A DNA stretch of 64,000 nt from Aphrophora alni. Lineage: Eukaryota; Arthropoda; Insecta; Hemiptera; Aphrophoridae. The stretch covers positions 24,633,949-24,697,948 of the forward strand of contig OY740774.1 in NCBI GenBank assembly GCA_963513935.1, given 5' to 3'. Below the pieces are notes generated by a model. It did not search any database, was not told where the DNA came from, and saw only the letters and a program-made list of their open reading frames with translations. Made by a program: the position numbers and the translations under genes. Below, in pieces: positions 23,661 to 36,450 of the stretch (positions within the stretch are counted from its first letter, which is position 1; each line of letters begins with the position of its first letter).

Positions 23661-24794
23661 AATACGTTAATCTAGGTTGTTATAGACAATTACCAAGAAA
23701 TTATATTTTAGTTTTATGTTAAAATCCGGTTATTATTTGATATACAAAAATTATTATAATAAAGAAGCATTTTAGTTAAAAGCGGAAAATATTTTGTCTC
23801 TTGTGAATATTTTGTAATCTTGATGTTTTTAGAGATATTCGACCTTGAAGATTTTATCCGCAATTTTTAAAATGTACAAAATAAAGTCTTTGTTTTCTGG
23901 CATGTTGGTAAAAGGTTACATAAATAATGGATATACCAATTCTTGACATCTTATCTACTTCCCAAGATATAAATTTTTCCTTTAAAAACGAAACGTTTTC
24001 GAATCTATGTTTAAAAACATTTTTCTCTTAGTTTTAGCTATATGGTTGGCTCCCGAATTATTGCCAAAAAAATATAAAATTAATTCCCCCACCCCCCAAA
24101 AACAACCTCTTCTATACCAAGGTATCTCTTTTCAGAAAGACAATGATAAATTCAAAAGTATTGTTTTTTAAATTTAAATTTCATTTTTTCCTCCACGTAT
24201 ACAATTTTATATTGATATTTCCACGTAGAAGGCGGTGAAATATTGTGTTGTATTGTCAATTGGAGCTTTAGAAAGATGGTATATTTTGTTTATTTAAAAA
24301 GGCCTTATGCATTCGTTATACGACAATTTGGTCAAAGACAATCTATTTAAATGACACATTACAAGCTAATAATTCAGGATATATATTCAACCTTTTAATG
24401 TTGTTGTCGTTTATAATTGAATTCGACCACAGATACACAGGACATGTTATGTTTGTAGTTAGATTTATCAAAACAAATTTCGCAATGTCTGTTATAATAT
24501 TTAAACAATTGATTGATTAATGATTTTGACAACCAATATACAAATTTAATGTTACGTAGACAATAAGATATGACATTGCTGCAGGATTTATTAATTAGGT
24601 ATCTATTAAGCCATGATATCTTGTCAATGTGTGGTCTGATAAAATATCAGTTCTTGAATCAATTTATTTTATGACTATATTTGTATAAAAAAATGTGTAA
24701 AAACTGTTGAGAATTGTCTGTTTGTCAAATTGGTCGTGACCAGTCCACAGCGCTAATTTGGGAATATTGCTGCAATACAATCAAATGACAATTA
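23661..24794. other. No gene recognised
   Basis: AT-rich with no coding signal. A stretch near 23820-24330 ('agagatattcgaccttg', 'cttcccaagatataaa') resembles in style the stretch at 57820-57970 ('agagatatttgacaatac', 'caaagatataag'). Both may be remnants of one old element. Confidence 0.45.
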
Positions 24795-24910
24795 ATGATC
24801 ATTATCTTATAAAAAGGAAGAAAAGAGCATAAAATGAAAATTACTACTCCTTGAATACTTTCATAGCGTCACGCTAGAAAAATAACAAGGAAAGATTCGA
24901 TCTGTTCAAA
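24795..24910 (+). repeat. Repeat family A, copy 9 (head only)
   Basis: Contains 'atcttataaaaaggaagaaa', 'agagcataaaatgaaa' and 'ttgaatactttcatagcgtc', then loses similarity. Confidence 0.7.
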
Positions 24911-25384
24911 ATATAAATGTGCACCAGGTGTTTAATTCATTAAATGTTTAACGATCGTGACCTTAAGGGCAAAAATTGGGAGACACTTCATTATATATTG
25001 TATATAGGAATCTGTAAAATCTTATTATAAATTCATTCAATCCGTACAGATTGTAATTTGAGAAAACTAGATGAGCTTAAAGTTATTTTATATTTAACAC
25101 TGTTAAATCGCACATTAATTGTAATTGTTTACAATACCTTCCAAGGGTGTATGGTGTATGAAACTGAAATTCATAACGAGGCGCTGTGACCGATAGGTGT
25201 TGATTTAAAGAACTAAAACTCCGAATCAAGTCAGTAGAAAAGAACTGATATATCGACTTTATTTGGTCACAGTCGAAGCTGTGTAGCCCTTTCCAAAGAT
25301 GTTTCAGAATTGATTAAAGAAACAACAGTGATTCATCTTTAGGGGTACAGTTAAAGTGATTATGTGCTTGGCAATATCGAGGGA

Positions 25385-25600
25385 CCCTGCTGGATCTAGA
25401 TTTTTTTTCATGTAGTCTTGGGTTAGATCCATCTCTTTCATCTTTCCAATCAGATCTCTCTAACCAACTCTTCTTATATTTCGACTTTGACACTATTAGA
25501 GTATTCGAGGGCTAGGGGTCTTTTATTTTACGTTTTTTCCTTAATTTTTTCCATAACCTATGATAAACGAAAGGGTTTTTACCTTAAAAGAACAAGACAC
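25385..25600 (-). repeat. Repeat family A, copy 10 (inverted)
   Basis: One of three copies in reverse orientation. In plus sequence it reads 'catgtagtcttgggttagat', 'ctctttcatctttccaatca' and 'attagagtattcgagggcta'. It contains GGGTTAGATCC, close to the consensus of a Pol III B box. Confidence 0.8.
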
Positions 25601-25639
25601 AAAAAATTTATCAACTGTAGGTAAGTCAAATTAAATTGA

Positions 25640-25990
25640 CGTTTTATACAGATGGTTCTAGGCTCGACGGTAGAGAAACAACAGTCTACTCACGTAATCA
25701 TGAAGATAGACAAGTCCTTTCTGTTTGAGGAATATCTTAAGGTCTTTCAATCCGAGAACAATGTAATCTTACAGTGCGAAAGGCTAAACAAATTTGGTGA
25801 AAGGGGAGTTGATGAGGTATTGATTTGCTGAGACAGGCAGACGACATTGAAAGTTCTAGCTTCGGCATCTTACTTGTGGATGATTGAAAACGGGAAGGAA
25901 AAAGATAAGCGTGCACGAGTTGATAAATCCGGGTAACGCTTGACTATAACAGAAGATGATGCTGATTACATCAAAGACTACGTCCTGGAG
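25640..25990 (+). pseudogene. RNase H domain relic of a LINE
   Basis: The start reads FYTDGSRLDGRETTVYS, the first RNase H catalytic block (TDGS) as found in LINEs with an RNase H domain after the reverse transcriptase. In other frames follow VFQSENNVILQCERLN, corresponding to the family's VFQAEVFAI...CA block with the catalytic Glu region, and DRQTTLKVLASASYL, corresponding to SDSQAALKAL. Several stops and frame changes interrupt it. No reverse transcriptase precedes it, since family A copy 10 lies just upstream. It may belong to the same lineage as the LINE fragments at 38.2 and 42.2 kb. Confidence 0.6.
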
Positions 25991-28738
25991 ATTCTTTGTA
26001 GTATAGGCTCGTAAAAAACTAAAATTATCAATGGCCCTTAAAAGAACTTATTTTTTCAAATCCTTTGTAACAATTTTGTTAAAATTTCTTTGGATTTTGA
26101 AGTATATGACGCAGGAGAGTATGGTAAAATAAAAGGACTTTCAGACAAATTAGCTAAAAATAAAAATGATATTTACACACGTCATTAAAATTTTAATGCC
26201 ATTAAATATTTTTTAAGCTTAGGACAAAGTATGAAATTCATGAGCAAAAGAATCAATAATAAAAAAAAAAAAAAATTCTTTTTCCGTGTATAAATTATTA
26301 CATTGGATGAGATGGCGATGAATGTTATCTTTGATTTTGTGAGTGTTTCAAAAACGTTAGTGCTTTGTTTTTGTACAGTTTATTTTTGTTGTTATTAAAT
26401 GAATCATTCCTTTCCAATTAATTTTTTTATGTAGCGATTTTTGAGATAAAAAAAATATATACAATACCAATTTTCGTGATTTCCTAAGGGGGGAGTTTTT
26501 ATAATTTATGTACATAAAAAGCTAACCACACTAGGTATTTAATTGCGTTAAAACGAAAAATAATTCATCAAATTATTTCAGAAAAATAATGGCGCAAATG
26601 GTGAATTCTAGTGGAAGCATGTCCACAAAGCATTAAAATTTCTGAAAACGGCAATACCACCACTGATTTTCAGTTTAGATCTGTCAAAAATGTATACATT
26701 TTGTTTTAAAAATTGGTGATAAATTTGTTTGTCTATATTTTAGTACTTCAATTATTATATTTCATTTTTATTTAAGTGTGGTTTGATAGTAATTAATTCA
26801 TGTTAATAATATTTTCTGTTATAATTTTAGTTGACGTAAAATTGAAGAGATATAATTCTAACTTTTTTTTTCATAAAGAAGGACAGTACTTCATTCCAGG
26901 ATTTTTATACTCCAAAGATCAGTACGTCGATATTAATTTCCTTCCTCTTCTGTTGCAGAATCATTGTATATGACACATTTATATCTCTTATCGATTTTAG
27001 TCACAAAAGATATGTTTTAAAGATATAAACATTCATATTAAGACGTCTACTATTTAATAAACGATATCTTTCTGTTCATTAGGTTTCCGAAGAAGTAAGG
27101 TTAAAAGAAAAAAGAAATCAAGAATAAAAATAATAAATAATAAAGTAAATAAAACAAAACAAAAAGTAATAATACATAAAACTCAACTGTCTAAACGGAG
27201 AATAATGTTCTTCCGTAACTTAAAAAGAACAGAGCGAGAATAGCCAAGAAATTTCTGTTCTACCAGGAGTAAAGGAACACACATCCCGTGAATCAAAGCA
27301 GTACAGAAAAATCTAGTATTAAAAACTCAGAGTAAAATTATGTGCGTTTGTTATTTTACAATGACATCTATTTGTTTATTCCAATAAACTCATACATAGC
27401 ACACCTATTTAAATATATATTTTAAGAAAGGGCCGAGTAAGTAACACATGTTGTTTATAACTTTGTTCACATTTCTTTTCACCGAACCTCATAAATTACA
27501 TAGTTTCACATAGAGTTGAACAAATTGGTTAGAACATTACTTAAAATGTATGATTACCAATTAAGGTTTTTAACGCAAATTTACAATCAATGGTCAAATA
27601 GAGGATATTATTTCATTTTTATGGGCATACAATTTTTACATATTGCATTATCTAAAGCCGTAATACTTTCAAGTGTAGAAAAACATAGGAAGATAACATG
27701 TGAGTTAGTTGTTACAGAAACTAGAAATATGATTAAAGTATTGCGCCAAGAGAGTTATTAGGTTTGTTTTGTTTTATCTCGTACATTCTGAGTGCTTGTC
27801 TCTATTTTAATCTGTTATAGTGCTTTCTGTAATAAATTTTGAAATGTCTCAATTACATATGTTATATATAAAGTGTTATAAGCAATCGTTTTGCAGTTAC
27901 AACAAAAGCGTTTCACATTTGAAATTTCCATTAAGAAAAAATAAATTGTTAAAAACAATAATTTTAATTTGCTTAGTTTTAAATTCTCTTCACAATGATG
28001 TGTTTACATTCCATTTTAATAAAACTTTGACTTACTTACGTAATGTGTTTACAGTGACACTACATATTAACCCTTATCACCTTTACGTGCTGTCTCTCGA
28101 CAGTTATTAGATATTGTTTTGTTTCGTGTGTCCCTAACGTCATTACATATTCCATTCGACAATTGTTGTGACCTTGTATGTATCGGTTGACTAAGGTTTA
28201 TTCAAGGACCTCATAGACATGGTGCTTAACGTAATAGAGGCTTTAAAAAATCCTTCATCAAGAGTGTATACTATTGATGCTAGTTTTGAATATACATAAA
28301 CATTGGTATACATATTACAATTTTCCTAAAGAGATGCTAATTAACGATGTGAACCACAAAACAACACTTAAATACTATAGGAGTTTCTACTTCCTAGATG
28401 TAGGGAGGTTGGGTTCAAAGTTGTTTGGATTTACTGTACTTTTTTGTATCATCAATGTAAATATTGAATTTGATTAAAATTGACCACGAATTTAAACCTT
28501 TAGAACATTGGACAGATACCAAACATTATTTAAAAAAACACTTTTTAGAATATAAAACAAATATCTTTCCAGACGTTGATATTTTTGACCTATCATATAA
28601 ATTTCTCTATGCATAGTAAAATGATGGAAGTCACAAACTTATAAAAATGTATACAATTCGTAAATGTTTTAAGAATAAGATTAGAATTTAATATTTACTT
28701 CCAAAATAAGATTCGTGGTTCAAATGTCACTAAACAAA

Positions 28739-28743
<5 letters not shown>
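25991..28743. other. Gap with three unrecognised short open frames
   Basis: Open frames at 27516-27761 (81 codons), 27820-28110 (96) and 28274-28477 (67) lie on plus in AT-rich DNA. The first has a hydrophobic middle (YYFIFMGIQFLHIALSK) and a hydrophilic end, loosely like the last segments of an insect chemoreceptor. No family motif supports that, and no splice-linked partner exon was found. The rest shows nothing coding. Confidence 0.3.

Positions 28744-28801
<58 letters not shown>
28744..28801. repeat. (TA)n microsatellite
   Basis: A pure TA run of about 29 units. The overlapping poly-(Ile-Tyr) open frame at 28715-29044 is an artefact. Confidence 0.95.
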
Positions 28802-28804
<3 letters not shown>

Positions 28805-29276
28805 TGTTTATGGATTATTTATGGATATACATTCCTTAATTTTTTTTTAAATTGGAAAGTTGTGCAAAAATCAACTATTTATGTTTCAAGTTTACCAACT
28901 CACATATTTTTATACTCACAACTCTTTTTAAGTTCACGTTATATTCTTCTATTGAGCCAATGCATTTTGTTTGTTATGTTGTTTAACTTTGATTTCAACT
29001 TTGTTTCATATATTATAATTTGTCCTTACAATGGAATTTTTTGAATTTAAATTTACAATATACGTCGTGCTGTAGTTCTGTATACAGGCACACAAATAAT
29101 GAGACATAGAGATGAAATGCAAATTTATCGAGTTTTAAAATAGGATTTTGCTTTGCTCAAACAGTAAGCAGAACATAATTTTAAAGAAGGTAAATAAATC
29201 AAAATTCTCACTTTTTGAGAGTTGTGTTGAATAACGAAAATTCATAAGCGGAAACTTGTTATGTTTTAAGTCAGAA
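28802..29276. other. No gene recognised
   Basis: AT-rich DNA between the TA microsatellite and a family A fragment. Confidence 0.5.
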
Positions 29277-29335
29277 AAGTGTAGATCCAGCAAGAGTTCT
29301 GGGGATTTCACTACAAGTGAGCTCCCGAGAAACTT
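29277..29335 (+). repeat. Repeat family A, copy 11 (tail only)
   Basis: Contains 'gtgtagatccagcaagagtt' and 'ctacaagtgagctcccgaga', the tail blocks of family A, with the palindrome damaged. Confidence 0.6.
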
Positions 29336-29429
29336 CCTTGGTCGAATTATGCACTACCAAAGGTTTTCTTAAATGGGATTTTGTTTTTTCAAAAGTCAGG
29401 ATGGTTAAAACAATTTTTATTGGTTGTTA

Positions 29430-30640
29430 AAGTAGTAACTAATGATGATTTAAAGCGACTCATTAATGAGCTAGAAGCAAAAGTCACTATGCTAGATAAA
29501 GGACAAGCAATCGCAGCATGTTCCAAAGCAAACAGCATAAGTTACTATACTGATGAAGAAGATTTATCCAGGGAGACAGATTGGATCCTGAAGAAAAATT
29601 AAAGGCGGACAAAGAAAAGAAAGGCTACGAACAGCCCAGATGCAGTCGTAGAAAGATAGAATGATGAATATATAAAAACAAAAGAAAATGGAGCCAATAA
29701 AGATAAAGAAAAAAACAAACAGGCAAGAAGCCTATAGGAAACAACACACACCACCACCAATAATTGTCTCTAAGGTAGAGACCTTTGATAAACTAAAGAA
29801 CATTATTAAGCAGGTTACCGATAAAGAATGTAAATATGTGTCCTATAACAATAACGTTTGGAAGATAAATGTTTCAGATAGTGACACCTATAGAGCAGTC
29901 ACTAAGAAGTTGACAGAGCTGAAAGAGCAATGGCATTCATTTGAAGATTTGAAGACAAATCTGTGAGACCTATAAAGGTCATGGTAAGAGGACAGCATCC
30001 CTCATGTGATGAAAACGAGATCGTCTTGGAGTTGACTAATAACGGTTTTCATATTTTGTCTGCGAAAAATATCATTAAAAAAGAAATGATTGAAAATAAA
30101 AATGGAGAGCTTATTGGCCAAAGAAGAGGACTGCAGCTCTTTATGTTTACATTCCATAATGAAGAAAACTTCAACAAAATATTTGCTATCAAATCGGTAA
30201 TGAGTATAGTTGTTAAAGTTGAACCTTTAAGGCACAATGTGAATCTAATCCAGCAGTGCAAGCGATGTCAGGCGTTTGGTCACACTCAGAGATATTGCCA
30301 AAGAGATTTTGCTTGTGTAAAATGTTCAGGAAAACTTCCTACAAATGCCTGTCCTTTAAACATGAGTACAAAGCCTATATGTGTGAACTGCAAGGGAGAT
30401 CATCCTGCAAGCTATAGAGGATGTCCAGTAGCTAAGGAACAACAAGAAAGAAGAAATAGGCAAATATATCATCGGCAGAGTGTACAAGCAAAACCATATA
30501 TTAAAAAATCAGATGTTGCAACAAATAAGGATACGGAAAGTAATAATAAAATACAAAATATTAAGACCTATTCCCAAATTATAAAAAAAATGCAAGAAAA
30601 GAAGAAGAAATCTCAATTAAAGAAATACTATCATCCATAG
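29430..30640 (+). pseudogene. Jockey ORF1 (gag-like, zinc knuckles), 5'-truncated and broken
   Basis: The first piece (to 29602) holds the end of a coiled coil (LKRLINELEAKVTMLDKG) and YYTDEEDLSRETDWIL. The second (29688-29966) is a Lys-rich linker followed by the start of the RRM-like region. The third (about 29963-30640) reads RPIKVMVRGQHPS, then three knuckle-like motifs: CKRCQAFGHTQRYC (complete CCHC), CVKCSGKLPTNAC (the His position is lost) and CVNCKGDHPASYRGC. One-base shifts separate the pieces. The arrangement is that of Jockey-clade ORF1 proteins, which package or escort the element RNA. Confidence 0.85.
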
Positions 30641-30744
30641 CACAGCGGTTGGATAACCAGGAAAAATCTATCAAACTATTAACCGATCAAATCAGTATAT
30701 TTAAAAAACATACTGAAAAACTAACGAGTCCAAAACACAAATAA

Positions 30745-33344
30745 ACTACACTCTACGTTGGGAATTGGAATGCAAATGGACTACATAGGCATATCTCTGA
30801 ATTGGAAATATTTTTAAGAAATGAAAGATTAGATATTTGCCTTATTTCAGAAACACATTTTACAAACCAATCATTTCTTAAGATTCGTGGTTTTTCTTGT
30901 TACCACTGTCCTCATCCAGCAAATAAAGCAAAAGGAGGGTCTGCAGTTTTAATGAAAGAAACTATTACACATTATGTAGAACCTACTATAAAAGATGAAG
31001 CGAAGCAAGTGACAACAATAAGCATCCAGACAAAGATAAAATCGTTTAAAATATCGGCAATCTACTGTCCACCTAGACATTCACCAACAAAAGACGACTA
31101 TATGAAACTTTTTAGGGCTTTGGGATGTTATTTCATACTTGGGGGAGATTTCTACGCCAAACACACACACATTGGGGCTCAAGATTGATAACCTCAAAAG
31201 GCAGAGAATTGTATCAGGCAGGGCAGGATCACAAGTGTATGTTCCTTTCCTCTGAATTGCCAACATATTGGCCAACAGATCCGGCAAAAGTTCCGGACCC
31301 GATTGACTTTTTTGTTTCAAAAGAGATAAGCTGCAAACATTCATGTGTGGAGAGTAGTGATGATTTATCTTCTGACCACACTCCAATAATTCTAACAATT
31401 AGTGAGTCTCTAATACAGAACAAACATTTACCCAAACTATGTACTAAAAGAACAAATTGGGAAAAGTTCAGAGGAAAACTTGAGGGATTTGTAAATCTTC
31501 AAGAACCACTTTTGAATAAAGAACAAGTTGATAAGGAAGTGGAGAAGTTTATTGCTGATGTGCAACAAGCAGCAGAAGAAAGTACACCTCTTGAGAGGAG
31601 AAATTCAAGAATAGACACTACCTATCCAATTGAGATTAGAGAATTAATATTGGGAAAAAGGAGTGCTCGAAGGAGGTGGCAACAAAACGATTGAGTGAGC
31701 TTAAAAACGAAGCCATGAGTAGATTTCTTGGTAATCTGATGAAAATACCGAGTACTGTCTTTGGAAAGCTGCCAAAAATATTAAAAGGCCTAAAAATCAG
31801 GACCCACCATTAAAGCTGACAACTGGAGGATGGGCTAAAAATTCTAAGCAGAAGGCTGATCTTTTTGCAAATCATCCGGCAGAGGTTTTTACGCCATTTC
31901 CACAAAACTCAATACAGAAACACGTATCAATTGTTAGTAAATTGGATGAACAGGAAATATCCTTTGTTACACTAAAAGAACTTAAGAATATTATAAAACA
32001 TAATTTAAGTGCCAGAATATCACTAGGATATGATTTAATATCTGGGCAGATTATGAAGGAACTTCCCGGCGTTGCTCTTATTAAGTTTCAGCACCTGATA
32101 AATGCTTGTTTCAAATTACAATATGTACCTCGCCACTGGAAGATTGCAGAGGTTATTCTTCTATTAAAACCTGGAAAGACACCAGCTAAAATTACATCTT
32201 ATAGACCAATATCACTGTTACCGGTTATGTAAAAAAATTTTGAAAGAAGATTACTTCTGAATAGGTTGGACTCTGTCATTCAGGCGAGAAAACTGATCCC
32301 TTCGCACCAATTTGGTTTTCGGCGCAAACATTCAACAATTGACCAGATCCACAGAATTACTGCTGTCATTGAAAATGCTTTTGAGGAGAAAAAGGTGTGT
32401 TCAGCAGTCTTCTTAGACGTATCCCAAGCATTTGATAAAGTCTAGCACGAGGGGCTGGAATACAAGCTGCATAATGAACTACCAAGACTGTATTTTGAGA
32501 TTTTGAAGTCTTATATTACGGAAACATATTTTCGTGTTAGGCATGGAAGAGATTATTCAGAATTGAAAAGAATAACTGCTGGTGTTCCGCAGGGAAGTAT
32601 CCTAGGACCTATATTATACTCGAGATATCCCGCATGATGAAGACACCGTAATAGCTACATTTGCGGATGATACTGCTGCCCTTGCTGTTGCTGATGATGT
32701 TGGGGTTGCTACAGGCATATTGCAGAAGACAATTAACAATGTAAACAATTGGACAGGATGTTGGCGAATAAAACTCAATGAAACAAAGTCAACCCATATA
32801 AATTTTACGTATAAGAAAACAGTTCCGTATCCTATTACGATAAATAACCAAGTAATACCACATTCTAAAGTAGTAAAATATCTGGGAATGACGCTAGACA
32901 CAAGACTTAGGTGGAAGGCACATGTTAAAAAAGAAAGAAAGAGGAACTTGGAATAAAATATAGAAAATAAAATTATATTGGCTGATCGGACGCAATTCTG
33001 AACTTACTGTTGAGAATAAACTATTAATCTATAAACAGATACTGAAGCCTATTTGGACATATGGAATCCAGTTATGGGGCTGCGCGAGGAAATCGAATAT
33101 AACCAAGATACAGAACTTTCAAAATAAGGTGCTACGTGGAATTGTAAATGCACCGTGGTATGTGAGAAATAAGGATTTGCATCGTGATCTGCACGTCCAT
33201 TATGTTGCAGATGAAATAAAGAAGAACGCGATTAAACACAACCAGCGTCTACTCAGACATGAGAATACTGAAATGGAAACAGTGCTTCAAGTGACGGACA
33301 ATGTGCGTCGCCTTAAGAGAGTGAAACCACATGAACTGTTTTAG
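30745..33344 (+). pseudogene. Jockey ORF2 (endonuclease and reverse transcriptase), broken
   Basis: Endonuclease motifs in order: GNWNANG, LISETHF (catalytic Glu), GGDFYAKHTH (canonical Asn replaced by Tyr), a frameshift at about 31165, then SSDHTPI (catalytic Asp-His). Reverse transcriptase motifs: YRPISLLPV, QFGFRRKHSTIDQ, AVFLDVSQAFDK (first catalytic Asp), AGVPQGSILGP, and FADDTA (Asp pair) after a small deletion at about 32620. The C-terminal part (33000-33344) includes QLWGCARKSNI and PWYVRNKDLHRD. Stops after LLPVM and in DKV*H, plus several shifts, inactivate it. It closely matches copy 3 at 34797-36578. Confidence 0.9.
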
Positions 33345-33482
33345 TGCTGTAAAGCAAGTTATCTTGTAACTGTTAGGGAAATTATTCTGTGGTAATTGTC
33401 CTGCTCATGTGCACATAGGATATGTAAATCATTAGTCGATCTGTAGATGGGTCATGATACAGATAAAAAAAATTGGTTGTTA

Positions 33483-33904
33483 TAACATATAGTAGTAGTT
33501 CACAGTCAAGTAGTCTAATAATAACTTATTAGCTAGTGTTTGAAAGTCAACAGTTTTGTAAAACCTAACATTTTGTATTTGCTATTTGTTCATTAAATAA
33601 CATTGATTTAAATAGGAATAATATAGTTGTCACTGTTTAACACATGTTAACATACGTTGAATGTACCAACTATAAAATTTAATTTGGCAATAGAAATAGT
33701 TAAGTATTAAACAATATACTTCAACCAAAATTTAAAATGGTATATATATCAATGTGTTATGAGAGTTGCTACGCCCGTACTCAATATAAATGGACTTCTT
33801 GTGGGGAGATCGGTGGACATTTCATGGCAACTGGTGAAGAGATATCGATGAGAAAGATTGCAATTGGTAGAATTTTGTATTAAATTCGATAATAAAAATT
33901 CCAT
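33483..33904. other. No gene recognised
   Basis: AT-rich DNA. A short match to the family A tail ('ctacgcccgtactcaatata') is seen at about 33770-33790. Confidence 0.5.
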
Positions 33905-34085
33905 TGATATTTTTCTTGTTTAAAAGCGAAAACATCTCGATTATCTTCACCTATAAAAAAGAAGATAAAATAAATTCTTCTATCCCTCGAATACCGTAAC
34001 AGCGTCAGAATCGGAAGAAGGTGTAGATTCAACTAGGTTCCCTCGGGATTGCTAAACCCGGACTCACTTATGAGCCTCAGATTGT
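33905..34085 (+). repeat. Repeat family A, copy 12 (internally deleted)
   Basis: The head ('cttgtttaaaagcgaaaaca', 'tctcgattatcttcacctat') and the tail ('ggttccctcgggattgcta') are present. The middle ('gttgatcaagagagacctg' to 'gatgaaagagagg') is missing. Confidence 0.8.
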
Positions 34086-34786
34086 AAAATTTCCGTTAAT
34101 ATTGATACATACATGTAACACAGTTTTATCATAGTTTTCAATATAAAACATTCAGCGAAAATTCTAATATTATTCGGTAGTAATTAATATAATTAAAGAG
34201 ATAAGACTGTGTTAATTACATGAAAAATTAAGTTAAAATTAAAGCTAAGATTTTGAGCTATTTATTTTACGTCTGATTACATTAGTATAAGGAAATCGTA
34301 GAAGGATTCAAGCAACAGGTAGTTAGCATTGTTGAACGTCTAATAGCATTAGACAAGGATAACGAGGACAGAAAATGGAACAACAGGTGTCAATATATAG
34401 ACTATTCAATTATTGCAATTATTCATGAGATTGATTTTGCAATAGAAGCGATTGTTTAACTGAGAGGTTCTGAAGTAACGAAGCGTTATTGGATTGTTAA
34501 TAATTTTGTCTTACATGTTCGTAGTAGAGAAATTGTATTTGTGTTAAAAAGTTGTTTTTAAGAACGATAGCATAGGAACGGATTGTTCGATTTTGGATGT
34601 TTGGTACTTCCATACTTGTTTAGAATCCATTGATTTCGTTTGTTACCTAGTAGGTCCGAATAATCAAATATTTAAAAATTTTAAATTTAAAGTTAGATTT
34701 TGTAAGAATATATTAGTGTCAGTAGGCAAAACCAACGACCCTTATAATTTCACGCGAGTGTCTGTCAGTTTGTCTATATATCAGTC
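34086..34786. other. No gene recognised; right end is repeat family D
   Basis: Mostly AT-rich DNA without a gene. The last 60 bases ('cttataatttcacgcgagtg') resemble 37138-37180 and form the left flank of repeat D, which the next LINE interrupts. The long open frame starting at 34593 is flank plus LINE read together. Confidence 0.5.
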
Positions 34787-34796
34787 GAAACCAGTC

Positions 34797-36450
34797 GATG
34801 TCGATAGTTTTATAGAAGTAATACAACAAGCAGCTTGGCATAACACTCCAGCTAAGAAAGGCAAAATGTTTCAAGAAATTAGCTATCCGCTTGAAATTAG
34901 AGAACTTATTACCGAAAAACGTAAAGCCAGGAAAAAATGGCACAGAACTAGACACCCACAAGATAAAACAACTCTGAATTCCCTAAATAATAGCATTAGG
35001 AAATTAATAAAGGAAATCAAAAACAAAACCATTAATTTCTTTCTCAGTGGACTCTCTGCTGATAAGGACACTGATTACTCCTTGTGGAAAATCGCAAAAA
35101 GATTGAAAGGACCTATAAGACAAAAATCCACCAATTAAAAAAGATGGTGCATGGGCAGTTAACATCATCGAAGAAGAGATATAGTACCAATTCCGTTAAT
35201 AACCCTCAAGGAATTAAAACAAATAATCAAGACTGACTTGAAAGAGAAGAAGGCTCCGGGATATGACCTGATAACGGGCAGGGTAATTAAGGAACTACCT
35301 GAAGTAGCGGTAAAGAAGCTTCTTTATCACTTTAATTCTGCTATTACTTTAAAGCATGTTCCTAGTCAATGGAAAGTAGGAAAGGCAATTGATACCTGAT
35401 CATCAATTCAGATTCAGAAGAAAACACTCTACAATAGACCAGGTCCATAGAATCACCAACATCATAGAAAAAACCCTAGAAGAAAAGCTAGTTTGTTCAA
35501 GCGTCTTCTTGGATGTGTCACAAGCTTTTGACAAAGTATGGCACCAAGGACTGAAATGCAAGTTACATAACTCACTAAGTTATGACTGGTATCTGATGTT
35601 AAAATCATACCTAGAAGGTCGTCATTTTAGAGTTAAAGTAGAGGATGAGTGCTCTGATTTGAGGGAAATCCACGCTGGAGTACCACAGGGAAGTGTCCTA
35701 GGCCCTGTACTCTACTTACTCTACACACGAGACATACCACAGTTGGAGAACACCACAACAGCCACCTTTGCAGACGACACAGCGGTAGTGTCAGTTGCTG
35801 ATAATGTGGAGGATGCCGCTAGAGGGCTGCAGTGCTCTCTTGATGCTATTGATAAATGGACAAAGAAATGGAGAATATAACTAAATGAAAAGAAATCGGT
35901 CCTTGTTAATTTTACAAATAAAAAAATAGTACCACTCCCAGTTTTTACCAACTCGCAGATTATACCATATGCGAATTCAGCAAAGTACCTAGGCATGACG
36001 CTCGATGCCAAATTAAGGTGGAAGGAACATGTCAAAAAGAAGAGACAGGAATTGAATCTAAAACTCAAGAAGATGCATCGGTTGTTAGGTAAATACTCAC
36101 AACTTTCATTGCATAACAAATTGCTACTATATAAGCAAATTCTAAAGCCAGTATGGAATTATGGTAGTCAGTTGTGGGGCTGTACTAAGAAGTCAAACAT
36201 CAAGCGGATACAAACATTTCAAAACAAAGTATTGAGGCAAATCTGTAAAGCTCCATGGTATGTGAGGAGCGACAACATCCATCGTGACTTAAAAATCAAT
36301 ACCGTGGCTGAGGAAATTAAGGTATGCTCCTTAAGACACAGTAAGAGACTGGAAGCTCATGAGCATATAGAAATGCTCCCTCTCCTCAACGCCAGTAAGA
36401 ACCTGCGAAGGCTGAAGAGAACAAAGCCCATTGACTTGTTGCGAGACTAA
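34797..36450 (+). pseudogene. Jockey ORF2, reverse transcriptase part, 5'-truncated and deleted
   Basis: The first piece (to 35138) reads YPLEIRELITEKRKARKKWH and DYSLWKIAKRLKGP. A short deleted stretch follows, then LKELKQIIKTDLKEKKAPGYD and HVPSQWKVGKA. There the finger region with the YRPISLLP block is deleted (near 35386). From 35389 the frame is good: FRRKHSTIDQVHRI, SVFLDVSQAFDKVWHQ (first Asp), AGVPQGSVLGPVLY, TFADDTAVVS (Asp pair), then a single stop at 35880 (KWRI*). The C-terminal part (35881-36450) ends RRLKRTKPIDLLRD. The catalytic core itself is preserved, which makes this the better kept of the two ORF2 copies in that region. Confidence 0.9.

Larger units (their letters stand above)
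29430..33471 (+). mobile_element. Jockey-clade LINE copy 2, 5'-truncated, with 11-bp TSD
   Basis: The sequence ATTGGTTGTTA occurs directly before the element (29419-29429) and directly after its A-rich tail (33472-33482). This fixes the borders and shows target-primed insertion. The copy is 4.04 kb and starts inside ORF1, so the 5' leader seen in copy 1 is missing. Order: ORF1 remnant with zinc knuckles, ORF2 with apurinic-type endonuclease and reverse transcriptase, a short 3' UTR and the tail 'agataaaaaaaa'. Many frame breaks make it inactive. Confidence 0.9.

Noticed and set aside
27516..28110. Possible chemoreceptor exons
   Set aside because: The hydrophobic profile is suggestive, but there is no TYhhhhhQF motif, no consistent splice sites and no second exon. 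AT-rich DNA yields such frames by chance.
28715..29044. 109-codon frame starting with an (Ile-Tyr)n run
   Set aside because: The start is the (TA)n microsatellite, and the remainder is AT-rich hydrophobic translation without a family signature.
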